Positions 24,950-31,566 of a stretch of DNA of 50,512 nt are shown here, piece by piece (within the stretch, counting starts at the first letter, position 1; each line of letters opens with the position of its first letter). The stretch comes from Euryarchaeota archaeon UBA173 (GTDB lineage Archaea > Thermoplasmatota > Poseidoniia > Poseidoniales > Thalassarchaeaceae), in assembly GCA_002498925.1 (NCBI GenBank), contig DAJH01000030.1:611-51122 (forward strand), read 5' to 3'. The position numbers and the translations under genes are program-made. Under the pieces are notes generated by a model. That model was given only the letters and a program-made list of their open reading frames with translations. It made no database searches and was not told the DNA's origin.

Positions 24950-26133
24950 GAGAACTGCTCCCTGAGTAGGTTGGCACATCTGCTTGCTATAGCGTCGCCG
25001 ACCTCCGTGGTTGTGGCTTCTCCCCCCAGATCGTAAGTTACATCCCCCCCTTCGGAAAAGTGTTGTGAGACGGCCGTCTCGAGGATGTCTGCGCATGTAG
25101 TGGCAACAACGTCATCATGCCTGGAACCAAGGTGGTCGAGCATCAATTGTACCGAAGAAATAGCCGCTATGGGGTTGACCTTGTCCTTTCCTGCATACTT
25201 TGGTGATGACCCATGAACTGGTTCGAATAGCATGTGGTTATCCCCTATGTTGGCGCTTGCTGCCATCCCCATCCCCCCTTGGAGAACCGATGCCAGATCG
25301 GTAGCTATGTCTCCAAACATATTGGGAAGGACAACCACATCGAGGTCCTCTGGATCCCTGACTAACCACATTGTAAATGCATCAATGAAGGCCTCACTTG
25401 TTTCGATACTGGGGTATTCGTTGGAGATTTCTCTGAATACCTTTCGGAAGAGTCTGCATCCCCTTGAGACGTTGCTCTTGTCGACGCATGTAATCTTCTG
25501 GGCAACCCCCGTGCGTGCCTCTCTTTTCTTTGCCAGGTCGTAGGAGAATCTGATCACCCTCTCACTTCCGTTCCTGGAAATAGGCCTCGGGTCCCACTCA
25601 ACCTCTCCGTCAAGGCCTGGGAACTTCTCGATAACTATCGGTTCGTCCTTCTCTCCTCCCTTTGCCGCTTGGGCCGATCTTCGGAGAAGGGAATGGTAGA
25701 GTCCCTCGGTATTTTCTCTGACCAATACCATGTCGACTAGTTCAGGTTCCCAAATGTCGGTGAACATTCCATGTACCTTGTGCTGCACCCCTTCGTACAG
25801 CTTGACGGGTCTGACGTTCGCGTAGAGATCTAATCCAGAACGAAGTCCCAAAATACACTGTCCGCCTGCATTGTCTCCGTTAGGGAGCTTTGCATCGGGC
25901 CAACCAATTGCACCCAGCAGGATGGCGTCTGAATTGTCCCTGCAGTGTTCGAAAGATCCTTCTGGCCATTCTAGGCCCGTTTCTAGATAATACTCGCCAC
26001 CGCAAGGAATTTCAGTTATTTTGAATGACAGGGGGCTAAGATCTTCGAAAACATCCATGACTTTTCTGGCCTCGCGGATTACCTCCTTGCCGGTACCGTC
26101 GCCCGGTAGGACTGTCACTCTATACTCCGGCAT
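24946..26133 (-). CDS. Isopropylmalate/isocitrate dehydrogenase family protein
   Basis: 395 residues from ATG 26133 (MPEYRVTVLPGDGTG). Beta-decarboxylating dehydrogenase: LRSGLDLYANVRPVKLY holds the carboxylate-binding arginines, DMVLVRENTEGLY the catalytic region, DAFTMWLVRDPEDLDVVV and LPNMFGDIATDLAS the metal-binding aspartates, and FEPVHGSSPKYAGKDKVNP the cofactor loop. LxLYANVRP favours isopropylmalate or homoisocitrate-type substrates over isocitrate. An insert of about 30 residues after GLYHSLLRR is unusual. A swivel-first aconitase-family gene at 46066-48066 could be the partner hydratase. The exact substrate is not determined. Confidence 0.85.
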   Translation of the reverse strand: MPEYRVTVLPGDGTGKEVIREARKVMDVFEDLSPLSFKITEIPCGGEYYLETGLEWPEGSFEHCRDNSDAILLGAIGWPDAKLPNGDNAGGQCILGLRSGLDLYANVRPVKLYEGVQHKVHGMFTDIWEPELVDMVLVRENTEGLYHSLLRRSAQAAKGGEKDEPIVIEKFPGLDGEVEWDPRPISRNGSERVIRFSYDLAKKREARTGVAQKITCVDKSNVSRGCRLFRKVFREISNEYPSIETSEAFIDAFTMWLVRDPEDLDVVVLPNMFGDIATDLASVLQGGMGMAASANIGDNHMLFEPVHGSSPKYAGKDKVNPIAAISSVQLMLDHLGSRHDDVVATTCADILETAVSQHFSEGGDVTYDLGGEATTTEVGDAIASRCANLLREQFS

Positions 26134-26253
26134 CAGCCACTGCACCCGCTTTTCATTCATCAACTCACCCCAAGAACTTCGGAGCTCTCAGAGCATTGTT
26201 TCGAAGTAAATTGACGGTATAGTTGATAGACGGTCACCACGAGTGAAACTGAT

Positions 26254-26862
26254 ATGGAGCGGGGTATCGATGATGGTGAGGGCTCTCCACGAATTGACGT
26301 TAGAACCCTCCCCGAGTCAGTTGCAGCACTATGGGAGACGATGCTTAGGTTGGATCCCTCTTGGGATCTGGCAAAGTGGCTAGACGAACGTGCGAAGGAT
26401 GAGCTTGGCTTGGTCGAGAGTCACTTAGGCAGAGAGAAGTTACGAGTGGAGCAGCGACTTCATCGCATAGAGACACTGGTAAAGAGGCTCAAGCGCCAGA
26501 GAGAGGTACAGGGGACAAAAATGTCCGACCCCCACCAGAAGAATTTGTTCGATGTCTTTGGTAGTGGTGGCGTCAACAAGGCGGACGAGATTGAGGTTGA
26601 GTTTGAGGGAGATCAGGCCGCAGTCGATTTCGGCTCCATGGATGTTGGGGACGACCCGTTGTTGGCAATCGTGTCTGAACATGTATTGGGAGTCCTTGAG
26701 GTTTCCAGATTGGCCAGCTTGGCCCCCGTACATTTTGATTCGCTGGTAAGCGAACTTGTACCTCTGGGAATTAGGGTGGATGATTTGGATGAGGCCATAG
26801 CTTGGCTTCTGCAGTCTGAGGCGATTGTCGAGGTTGACGAGGATGCATTTGCTCTAAGTTAG
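26254..26862 (+). CDS. Coiled-coil / winged-helix protein with PIP-box-like motif
   Basis: 202 residues, family not recognised. Residues about 45-87 are a charged coiled coil (EKLRVEQRLHRIETLVKRLK). Residues 95-102 read QKNLFDVF, close to the PCNA-interacting PIP box (Q-x-x-h-x-x-aromatic-aromatic), with Val at the first aromatic position. An acidic linker follows (DEIEVEFEGD), then a C-terminal domain of about 70 residues with winged-helix character (LVSELVPLGIRVDDLDEAI, EAIVEVDED). It precedes the methyltransferase-like gene by 69 bases and may be its partner. The DNA-binding and clamp-binding ideas are inference. Confidence 0.6.
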   Translation: MERGIDDGEGSPRIDVRTLPESVAALWETMLRLDPSWDLAKWLDERAKDELGLVESHLGREKLRVEQRLHRIETLVKRLKRQREVQGTKMSDPHQKNLFDVFGSGGVNKADEIEVEFEGDQAAVDFGSMDVGDDPLLAIVSEHVLGVLEVSRLASLAPVHFDSLVSELVPLGIRVDDLDEAIAWLLQSEAIVEVDEDAFALS

Positions 26863-26888
26863 TGAATGTTGATTTTCGACAAAAAATA

Positions 26889-26909
26889 CAACCATTCAAT
26901 AATGGGTTG
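26889..26909. promoter_or_regulatory. Inverted repeat before the methyltransferase-like gene
   Basis: CAACCATT at 26889-26896 pairs with AATGGGTTG at 26901-26909 apart from one bulged base, around a CAAT loop. An A-rich run, AAAAAATAC at 26881-26889, sits at the left edge and could be a TATA-like element for the gene at 26932. The repeat may be an operator or a 5'-leader hairpin. Confidence 0.35.
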
Positions 26910-26931
26910 ATTGTCGTTCTGACTGGTTAAC

Positions 26932-28893
26932 ATGGCGAGTGATGCGTCAGGCTGGTATGCTAGACTGGACCAGGAATGTCCTGACCGTATCGAACAGATT
27001 CGTTTGTGGCTAGACTCTTGGGAGCAGTCGACCAAATCGAATGCACCCATCGCTGCGTATCTGCCGAGGAAGTGGCCCACACTTCCTGCCGGCTTACTGT
27101 ACGATCCCGGGGCGGTTCTTGACAGGCTCCTGTCGAGACATGAGGCTGTTTCTGATGGGCGTTCCCCTAGGGGTGCATTCTCCACTCCAAGGCGCCTCAT
27201 TCAGGCCGTTCTGGCGGATGAAATCGGTCAAAGAAGCAAGAAGAAAACAAAGGAGGGGGCCGTGACTCTTTCCCTTTCAGCGATCCCCCCTGGGTTCCGG
27301 GATTACGCAGCGAAGTTCAATGATAACAACTCGGGCTCCAGCGAGGACGATGAAGAGGAGGCCGAGGCCTCTACTAAGTCCGGAGTTCCGCTGCCTTTTG
27401 CCGATCCTTCTTGTGGGGCGGGGCTAGTTGCATCCCAGATAATTCGCATTCATTCACAGGGATTGGAAAACGAGCATTCGTCCATAAAGTGTAGTGATAC
27501 CCTGAAGCTCATCGAAGGAATGCAACTACTAGATTCGTCTGAGATAGCGGTTGAGGCGGCTAGGAGAAGGATTCTGATTACCCTTGGTAGGGCTGGCTTA
27601 GTAGATCTCGAGGGAGAGGGGGACGAAGGGACGATTGGCAGGAACGAGGCTGAGATGATTCTTGAAAGCAACATCCGGGTTGGCGACTCCCTTCTAGACG
27701 AGTGGCCATGGAATGAGTCTCCACTACTCATAGTCTCAAGGCCTCCATGGATTCGGATTAAAGACAGGTTCAGAGGACATGAAGATGGGAGTAGGCTCAG
27801 AAAGGAGCTCTCCGGGAGACTCCGGAACGCCTTGGATTCCGAAGGAGAGCTGAGATTCTCAGCACTCAAGGGGAACGTGAACCTTTACCGCCTGTTCCTA
27901 GAGAGATCTCTGCAGCTGGTTTCTGACGGAGGCAGAGTAAGGATGGTTGTACCAGATTCCCTATTGAGGGAAAAAAGTAGCATTCCACTCAGGAAGTTAC
28001 TCGTTGAAGAAAACGAGTGGGGCTCTACTTGGTGCTTCCCTGATCCTCACCGTGTATTTCCGGGAATATCACAAGGGTTTGCTGTATTGGGTGTAACAGT
28101 CAATGGCTCGACGGACGTAATGATGAGTTTTGGGCCACTTGGGGCGGATAGTGTCATGCCAGACATGGGAGTCTCGAAAACCTCGCCATTCCTTGAGTTG
28201 GAAAGGGGGCCCTGGTCGTCTTGGACAGATGCAACATGGGCGGTGCCCAGGATGCCTTCAGATGAATTTGACAGGGAGAGGGTCCTGGATGCAATCGACA
28301 GGCTTTCAGATCAGCCCCGTCTGTCCGAAGATTCCAATTGGCTGTGCACAGGATCTGAGACCATTAGGGTCAGAGTTGGTGAGATCGATCAGAGCGGTTC
28401 TTCGTCGAACATTTCGAATTGGGGCGATGGTGATGAAGGTGTCCCATTCATCAGAAGTGCGCACTTCTGCTTAGAGGATGATGAGGTCGTTGTTCGGCAT
28501 CCTGCTTATGATTCAGAAATACCGAGTGGAGCAATCCAAAGATCCCATTCCATGTGGAGTGGGGAAACCAAACCCAAGGGATTCCCGAGGGTAGCTTGTC
28601 AGGCTATTCTGAATTCTGCGAATGAGCGGCGTTTACGTTGGGCGGTCGTTCCTGGAGATTGTGTTCTTGGCAACTCAGTGAATTTCTTAGAAATCCCTGA
28701 GGGAGTTATCGTGGTCCTAGAAGAGGAAGAAGGTGGACTCGAAGAAGGACTTGAGTGGCTATGTGATCAATTGAACGGCGTCGATCTTGACTTGTGGTCC
28801 AGAGCATGGGGGGCCAATAGCAACGTAAACAATTACGAAATTGAGAGTCTTCCATTTCCCATGCCAAGTGGGAGACATTTGCTTTCTGAATAA
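26932..28893 (+). CDS. Eco57I/TaqI-like N6-adenine DNA methyltransferase fold, degenerate catalytic motif
   Basis: 653 residues. Motif I for SAM binding is ADPSCGAGL (from D158). The segment NVNLYRLFLERSLQLVSDGG, then RVRMVVPDSLL, is typical of class-gamma adenine methyltransferases of the Eco57I type. The C-terminal part resembles a target-recognition domain ending in NVNNYEIESLPFP, as in TaqI-like and type IIG enzymes. Catalytic motif IV, normally (N/D/S)PP(Y/F/W), reads SRPPW (residues 269-273): Arg replaces the catalytic Asn/Asp. No nuclease domain is fused and no restriction gene is adjacent. Either activity is lost and it acts as a DNA reader, or the residue shift is tolerated. The upstream coiled-coil gene is a likely partner. 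Confidence 0.75.
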   Translation: MASDASGWYARLDQECPDRIEQIRLWLDSWEQSTKSNAPIAAYLPRKWPTLPAGLLYDPGAVLDRLLSRHEAVSDGRSPRGAFSTPRRLIQAVLADEIGQRSKKKTKEGAVTLSLSAIPPGFRDYAAKFNDNNSGSSEDDEEEAEASTKSGVPLPFADPSCGAGLVASQIIRIHSQGLENEHSSIKCSDTLKLIEGMQLLDSSEIAVEAARRRILITLGRAGLVDLEGEGDEGTIGRNEAEMILESNIRVGDSLLDEWPWNESPLLIVSRPPWIRIKDRFRGHEDGSRLRKELSGRLRNALDSEGELRFSALKGNVNLYRLFLERSLQLVSDGGRVRMVVPDSLLREKSSIPLRKLLVEENEWGSTWCFPDPHRVFPGISQGFAVLGVTVNGSTDVMMSFGPLGADSVMPDMGVSKTSPFLELERGPWSSWTDATWAVPRMPSDEFDRERVLDAIDRLSDQPRLSEDSNWLCTGSETIRVRVGEIDQSGSSSNISNWGDGDEGVPFIRSAHFCLEDDEVVVRHPAYDSEIPSGAIQRSHSMWSGETKPKGFPRVACQAILNSANERRLRWAVVPGDCVLGNSVNFLEIPEGVIVVLEEEEGGLEEGLEWLCDQLNGVDLDLWSRAWGANSNVNNYEIESLPFPMPSGRHLLSE

Positions 28894-28899
28894 TGAGAT

Positions 28900-28935
28900 G
28901 CATTACGAAATAGTAATGCGGAAATGGTTTTCCGC
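28900..28935. terminator. Two overlapping hairpins after the methyltransferase-like gene
   Basis: GCATTAC (28900-28906) pairs with GTAATGC (28913-28919), and GCGGAAA (28918-28924) pairs with TTTCCGC (28929-28935); both stems are seven perfect base pairs. They share bases 28918-28919, so they compete slightly. Seven bases after the stop codon, this is a plausible 3'-end structure. No T-run follows on the plus strand. Confidence 0.5.
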
Positions 28936-28942
28936 TATCGTG

Positions 28943-29015
28943 AAGCTACCAAATGTATACCGAATAGACTATTATCATGTTTCTACGTACGATAGCCGTA
29001 CCATCGCGGTAGCTT
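28943..29015. promoter_or_regulatory. Long-range inverted repeat upstream of the NTPase gene
   Basis: AAGCTACC at 28943-28950 and GGTAGCTT at 29008-29015 are perfect eight-base complements 57 bases apart. They bracket the region where the promoter of the gene at 29034 should lie (it contains GTATACC and TATTATCATG). Could be a paired operator or a folded leader. GGAGGA at 29022-29027 is the ribosome binding site of the downstream gene. Confidence 0.35.
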
Positions 29016-29033
29016 TGTGATGGAGGATAGATA

Positions 29034-29594
29034 ATGGGCATTAATCCGAAAATTGGCATCACGGGTTTGCCACGGTCTGGGAAGTCTGCTGTCCTAGACA
29101 AAGTAGTGAAGATGATTGCAGAGGAAGGTAGCGATTCGAGTGGCATTCCAGTTATCGCGGGAATGAGATCCGAGGCCATTGTGGAGAATGGCGAGAGAGT
29201 GGGATATTCGTGTGTTAACATTGTCACGGGGGAAAAGGGAGTAATGGCTCACAGGGATATTGATTCAAGAAATAGAATCCTTGGATATGGAATAGATCCA
29301 TCCGAAATTGATAGAGTAGGGGTTCCTGCGATACTCGATGCGATTGGGAATTGTCAATACTTGGTAATTGATGAGGTCGGCAAGTTCACAGTAGAGAGTG
29401 AGGGTTTTGTCTCGGCGGTTAGAGAGTCATTAGACTACGACATGCCAAGCCTGCTGACTCTTCACAAAAAGAGTCGTCATCCACTGTTGCAGGACATCAG
29501 GAGGCGTGATGATGGACGTATACTGGAAGTTACGCCTGTAAACAGGGCCCTTCTGCCTTACAAAATTCTCAAGCTAATTCAGCAAGACTACTGA
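29034..29594 (+). CDS. THEP1-like P-loop nucleoside-triphosphatase
   Basis: 186 residues, the normal THEP1 size (PF03266). Walker A is GLPRSGKS (residues 11-18); Walker B is YLVIDEVGKF; RSEAIVENGERVGYSCVNI matches the GF.T.E.R..G.R.GF pattern of the family; the end VNRALLPYKILKLI is typical. These proteins hydrolyse NTPs in vitro and are related to RecA/adenylate-kinase-like P-loops; physiological role is unsettled. ATG 29034 has a good GGAGGA site six bases upstream. It is followed by a small membrane protein and gcvH. Confidence 0.83.
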   Translation: MGINPKIGITGLPRSGKSAVLDKVVKMIAEEGSDSSGIPVIAGMRSEAIVENGERVGYSCVNIVTGEKGVMAHRDIDSRNRILGYGIDPSEIDRVGVPAILDAIGNCQYLVIDEVGKFTVESEGFVSAVRESLDYDMPSLLTLHKKSRHPLLQDIRRRDDGRILEVTPVNRALLPYKILKLIQQDY

Positions 29595-29639
29595 GTGGGC
29601 TTAGTCAACTTGATTCGTTGGTGCCCTAGTTGGGTAGCA

Positions 29640-30014
29640 ATGGAGTCGCCGTCGAGTCGCCTCAGGAGGGTTCTCGGTGGACTCTGTGTCGCCCTTCTAT
29701 TCCTCACCGCACTTTCCATTGAAGATGGCAGCCTGGTGGTTACGGATGAGGACTCCTCGAACAGTGATGATCTGGCCATGGCATTCCCAATACTGGCAGG
29801 GATCTTTGGATTGCTGTATCTTTCAATTACAAGAGCTGGTGCTGGCGAGTACGGCCGACACTTCATGGATAGGTGGATAAGTAGAGAAAGCGAAGAAGAA
29901 ATGACCTCCAGGCTGAGGGTTGAGCAGGACGAGGCTAGTGTTGACGAGATGGGTACGGCGTGGGCTGAATTGGAGAAGGGGCACCTTGAGGAGAGCCTTG
30001 GCGAAGAGGAGTGA
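29640..30014 (+). CDS. Small membrane protein with acidic tail
   Basis: 124 residues from ATG 29640; a GTG at 29595 directly after the NTPase stop is an alternative start. Two hydrophobic helices (GGLCVALLFLTALSI and AMAFPILAGIFGLLYLSI) frame a short acidic loop, and the C-terminal 55 residues are charged and acidic (SRESEEEM, EKGHLEESLGEEE), probably cytoplasmic. No family recognised. Likely co-transcribed with the THEP1-like gene and gcvH. Confidence 0.55.
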   Translation: MESPSSRLRRVLGGLCVALLFLTALSIEDGSLVVTDEDSSNSDDLAMAFPILAGIFGLLYLSITRAGAGEYGRHFMDRWISRESEEEMTSRLRVEQDEASVDEMGTAWAELEKGHLEESLGEEE

Positions 30015-30053
30015 GCATCGAAACCTTGACTCGGTAGAGGCTCTCGCATTGAT

Positions 30054-30449
30054 TTGGGTGAGACGTTGAGTGAGGTGCCTGAAGACCTGAAATATACAAA
30101 GGAACACGAGTGGATTAGAGTTGAGGGTGGTGAGGTCGTAATCGGCATTACCGACTTCGCTCAGAACGCCTTGACGGATGTTGTTTGGGTCGAGCTCCCT
30201 GAAGACGGAGCAAACGTATCGTCTATGGAGTCCTTTGCCAGTGTTGAGTCGGTAAAATCGGTTAGTGAAATATACGCTCCAGTTGGCGGAGAAGTAGTCG
30301 GTGTAAACGAAAATCTGGAGGATGCGCCTGAACTAATCAATGATGACCCCTATGGCGATGGTTGGATATGTCGGATTTCTGTATCGGACCCGTCAGAGCT
30401 CGATACTCTCCTCGACTCAGTCTCCTATTCGGAACTGATTGCGGAGTAG
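30054..30449 (+). CDS. gcvH: Glycine cleavage system H protein
   Basis: 131 residues, full length. YTKEHEWIRVEGGEVVIGIT opens the domain, and ESFASVESVKSVSEIYAPVGG carries the lipoyl-lysine K68. WICRISVSDPSEL ends the hybrid-motif domain. GcvH shuttles the aminomethyl group between GcvP, GcvT and lipoamide dehydrogenase. No other gcv or lipoate gene is in the window, so the rest must be elsewhere. The start is a TTG at 30054 or 30066 since no ATG fits. The RNase HI gene begins one base after its stop. Confidence 0.95.
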   Translation: MGETLSEVPEDLKYTKEHEWIRVEGGEVVIGITDFAQNALTDVVWVELPEDGANVSSMESFASVESVKSVSEIYAPVGGEVVGVNENLEDAPELINDDPYGDGWICRISVSDPSELDTLLDSVSYSELIAE

Positions 30450-30450
30450 G

Positions 30451-30990
30451 GTGTCTGGCTTGAAGACTGTGAACATCTACGTTGATGGGTCTTGTGAGAA
30501 TAACAGGAATGTGACTTCCTTGACCCCTGCGGGGTGGGGGTTCTGTGTTGTTATTGGAGACAGTGGAACCGGGAGGGGGCAAGGCGACTTGGTCGCAGAG
30601 AAATGTGGACGAGTTGTGACTAGTGCGGAGAAGGACGATTATCTAGGGGCCGAAGTTGGTTCGAACAACACTGCAGAGTTGAGTGCGATTGCTCATGCGC
30701 TGAGATGGGTGCTTGTCAAATCAGATATAGAAGAGGTGTTGATCAGGACTGATTCAACATATGCTGGGAATGTATCGTCTGGCGCTTGGAAGGCAAAGGC
30801 CAACTTAGATTTGGCCGGATTTGTCAAAGATCTTTGGAAGGAGGCGTCCATTGGACGAAGTCTCGAGTGGGAGCACGTCCGTGCCCATCGAGGACACAGG
30901 TGGAATGAGCGTGCAGATCACCTTGCTTTCAGGGCTATGAAAGAGGACGTCCCGGTCCCTCTGCAATTCTGGAAGCCTGGTATGCGTTGA
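30451..30990 (+). CDS. rnhA: Ribonuclease HI
   Basis: 179 residues from GTG 30451. All four catalytic acids are present: D12 in NIYVDGS, E76 in NNTAEL, D101 in RTDSTYA and D156 in NERADHLA, with HVRAHRGHRW supplying the handle-region His. It cuts RNA in RNA-DNA hybrids, such as primers and R-loops. Longer than E. coli RNase HI (155) because of inserts after PAGWGFCVV and around EKDDYLGAE. It is abutted by the convergent membrane protein gene: TGATCA at 30988-30993 holds both stop codons. Confidence 0.93.
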   Translation: MSGLKTVNIYVDGSCENNRNVTSLTPAGWGFCVVIGDSGTGRGQGDLVAEKCGRVVTSAEKDDYLGAEVGSNNTAELSAIAHALRWVLVKSDIEEVLIRTDSTYAGNVSSGAWKAKANLDLAGFVKDLWKEASIGRSLEWEHVRAHRGHRWNERADHLAFRAMKEDVPVPLQFWKPGMR

Positions 30991-31497
30991 TCAGAATAAC
31001 TCCAGGAGATACAGGAATCCCAAGAATGCGTGTATGACAATTAGAATGGCCATTATATCACTCATCCTCCCATGGATATCTCTGGATTTAGAGTAGGGCT
31101 TTCCTTCTTCCTTCAGGTCTCTAGTTTTCCTGCCGAGTCTCCATAGAATAGTCATCAATAGGAGAGCTAGGATCCCTGCCCACCCGTGGTAATGGCCGGG
31201 TACTACATACTCGTCTGCTGGCTTGCCCTCGATAATCGCTCTACCAATTTGTGCTATGAATGCGATCAATATGATGCCCAAAAGGTACAGCATCGCTAGA
31301 TCTCCGACCTTCTGATGTGTCTGAAGCGATTCCTCTCTCTCCTCTGATCTAAGAGGCTCAGCGGTTTTCCTCCATGATCTCTGAATGAAGAAGATTCTAA
31401 TGAGCAGCAAAGCAAGTATGGGGTGAACCAAAAGAACCGCAGCGCGTACTACGTCCATGCGCCTTGGTATGGATTGTCTGTCTTGAGTCCTCTCCAT
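30991..31497 (-). CDS. Four-helix, multi-histidine membrane protein (DUF4079 / cytochrome-b561-like)
   Basis: 168 residues from ATG 31497. Four hydrophobic helices each bring a histidine near a membrane face: VLLVHPILALLLI (H25), THQKVGDLAMLYLLGIILI (H61), GHYHGWAGILALLLM (H102, H104) and MAILIVIHAFLGFLYLL (H156), with H142 just before the last. This spacing suits two b-type hemes and resembles DUF4079 and cytochrome b561-like proteins. Electron partner is unknown. The family match is moderate; topology is clear. Confidence 0.6.
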   Translation of the reverse strand: MERTQDRQSIPRRMDVVRAAVLLVHPILALLLIRIFFIQRSWRKTAEPLRSEEREESLQTHQKVGDLAMLYLLGIILIAFIAQIGRAIIEGKPADEYVVPGHYHGWAGILALLLMTILWRLGRKTRDLKEEGKPYSKSRDIHGRMSDIMAILIVIHAFLGFLYLLELF

Positions 31498-31566
31498 GAC
31501 GCCTTGAATAGCAAGGCGATGTGTTGATGTACACAATCTACTCGGACTGGTTACCGAGGGAATCTA

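Noticed and set aside
26254..28893. Working restriction-modification system
   Set aside because: No endonuclease domain or gene nearby, and the methyltransferase lacks the catalytic Asn/Asp/Ser in motif IV.
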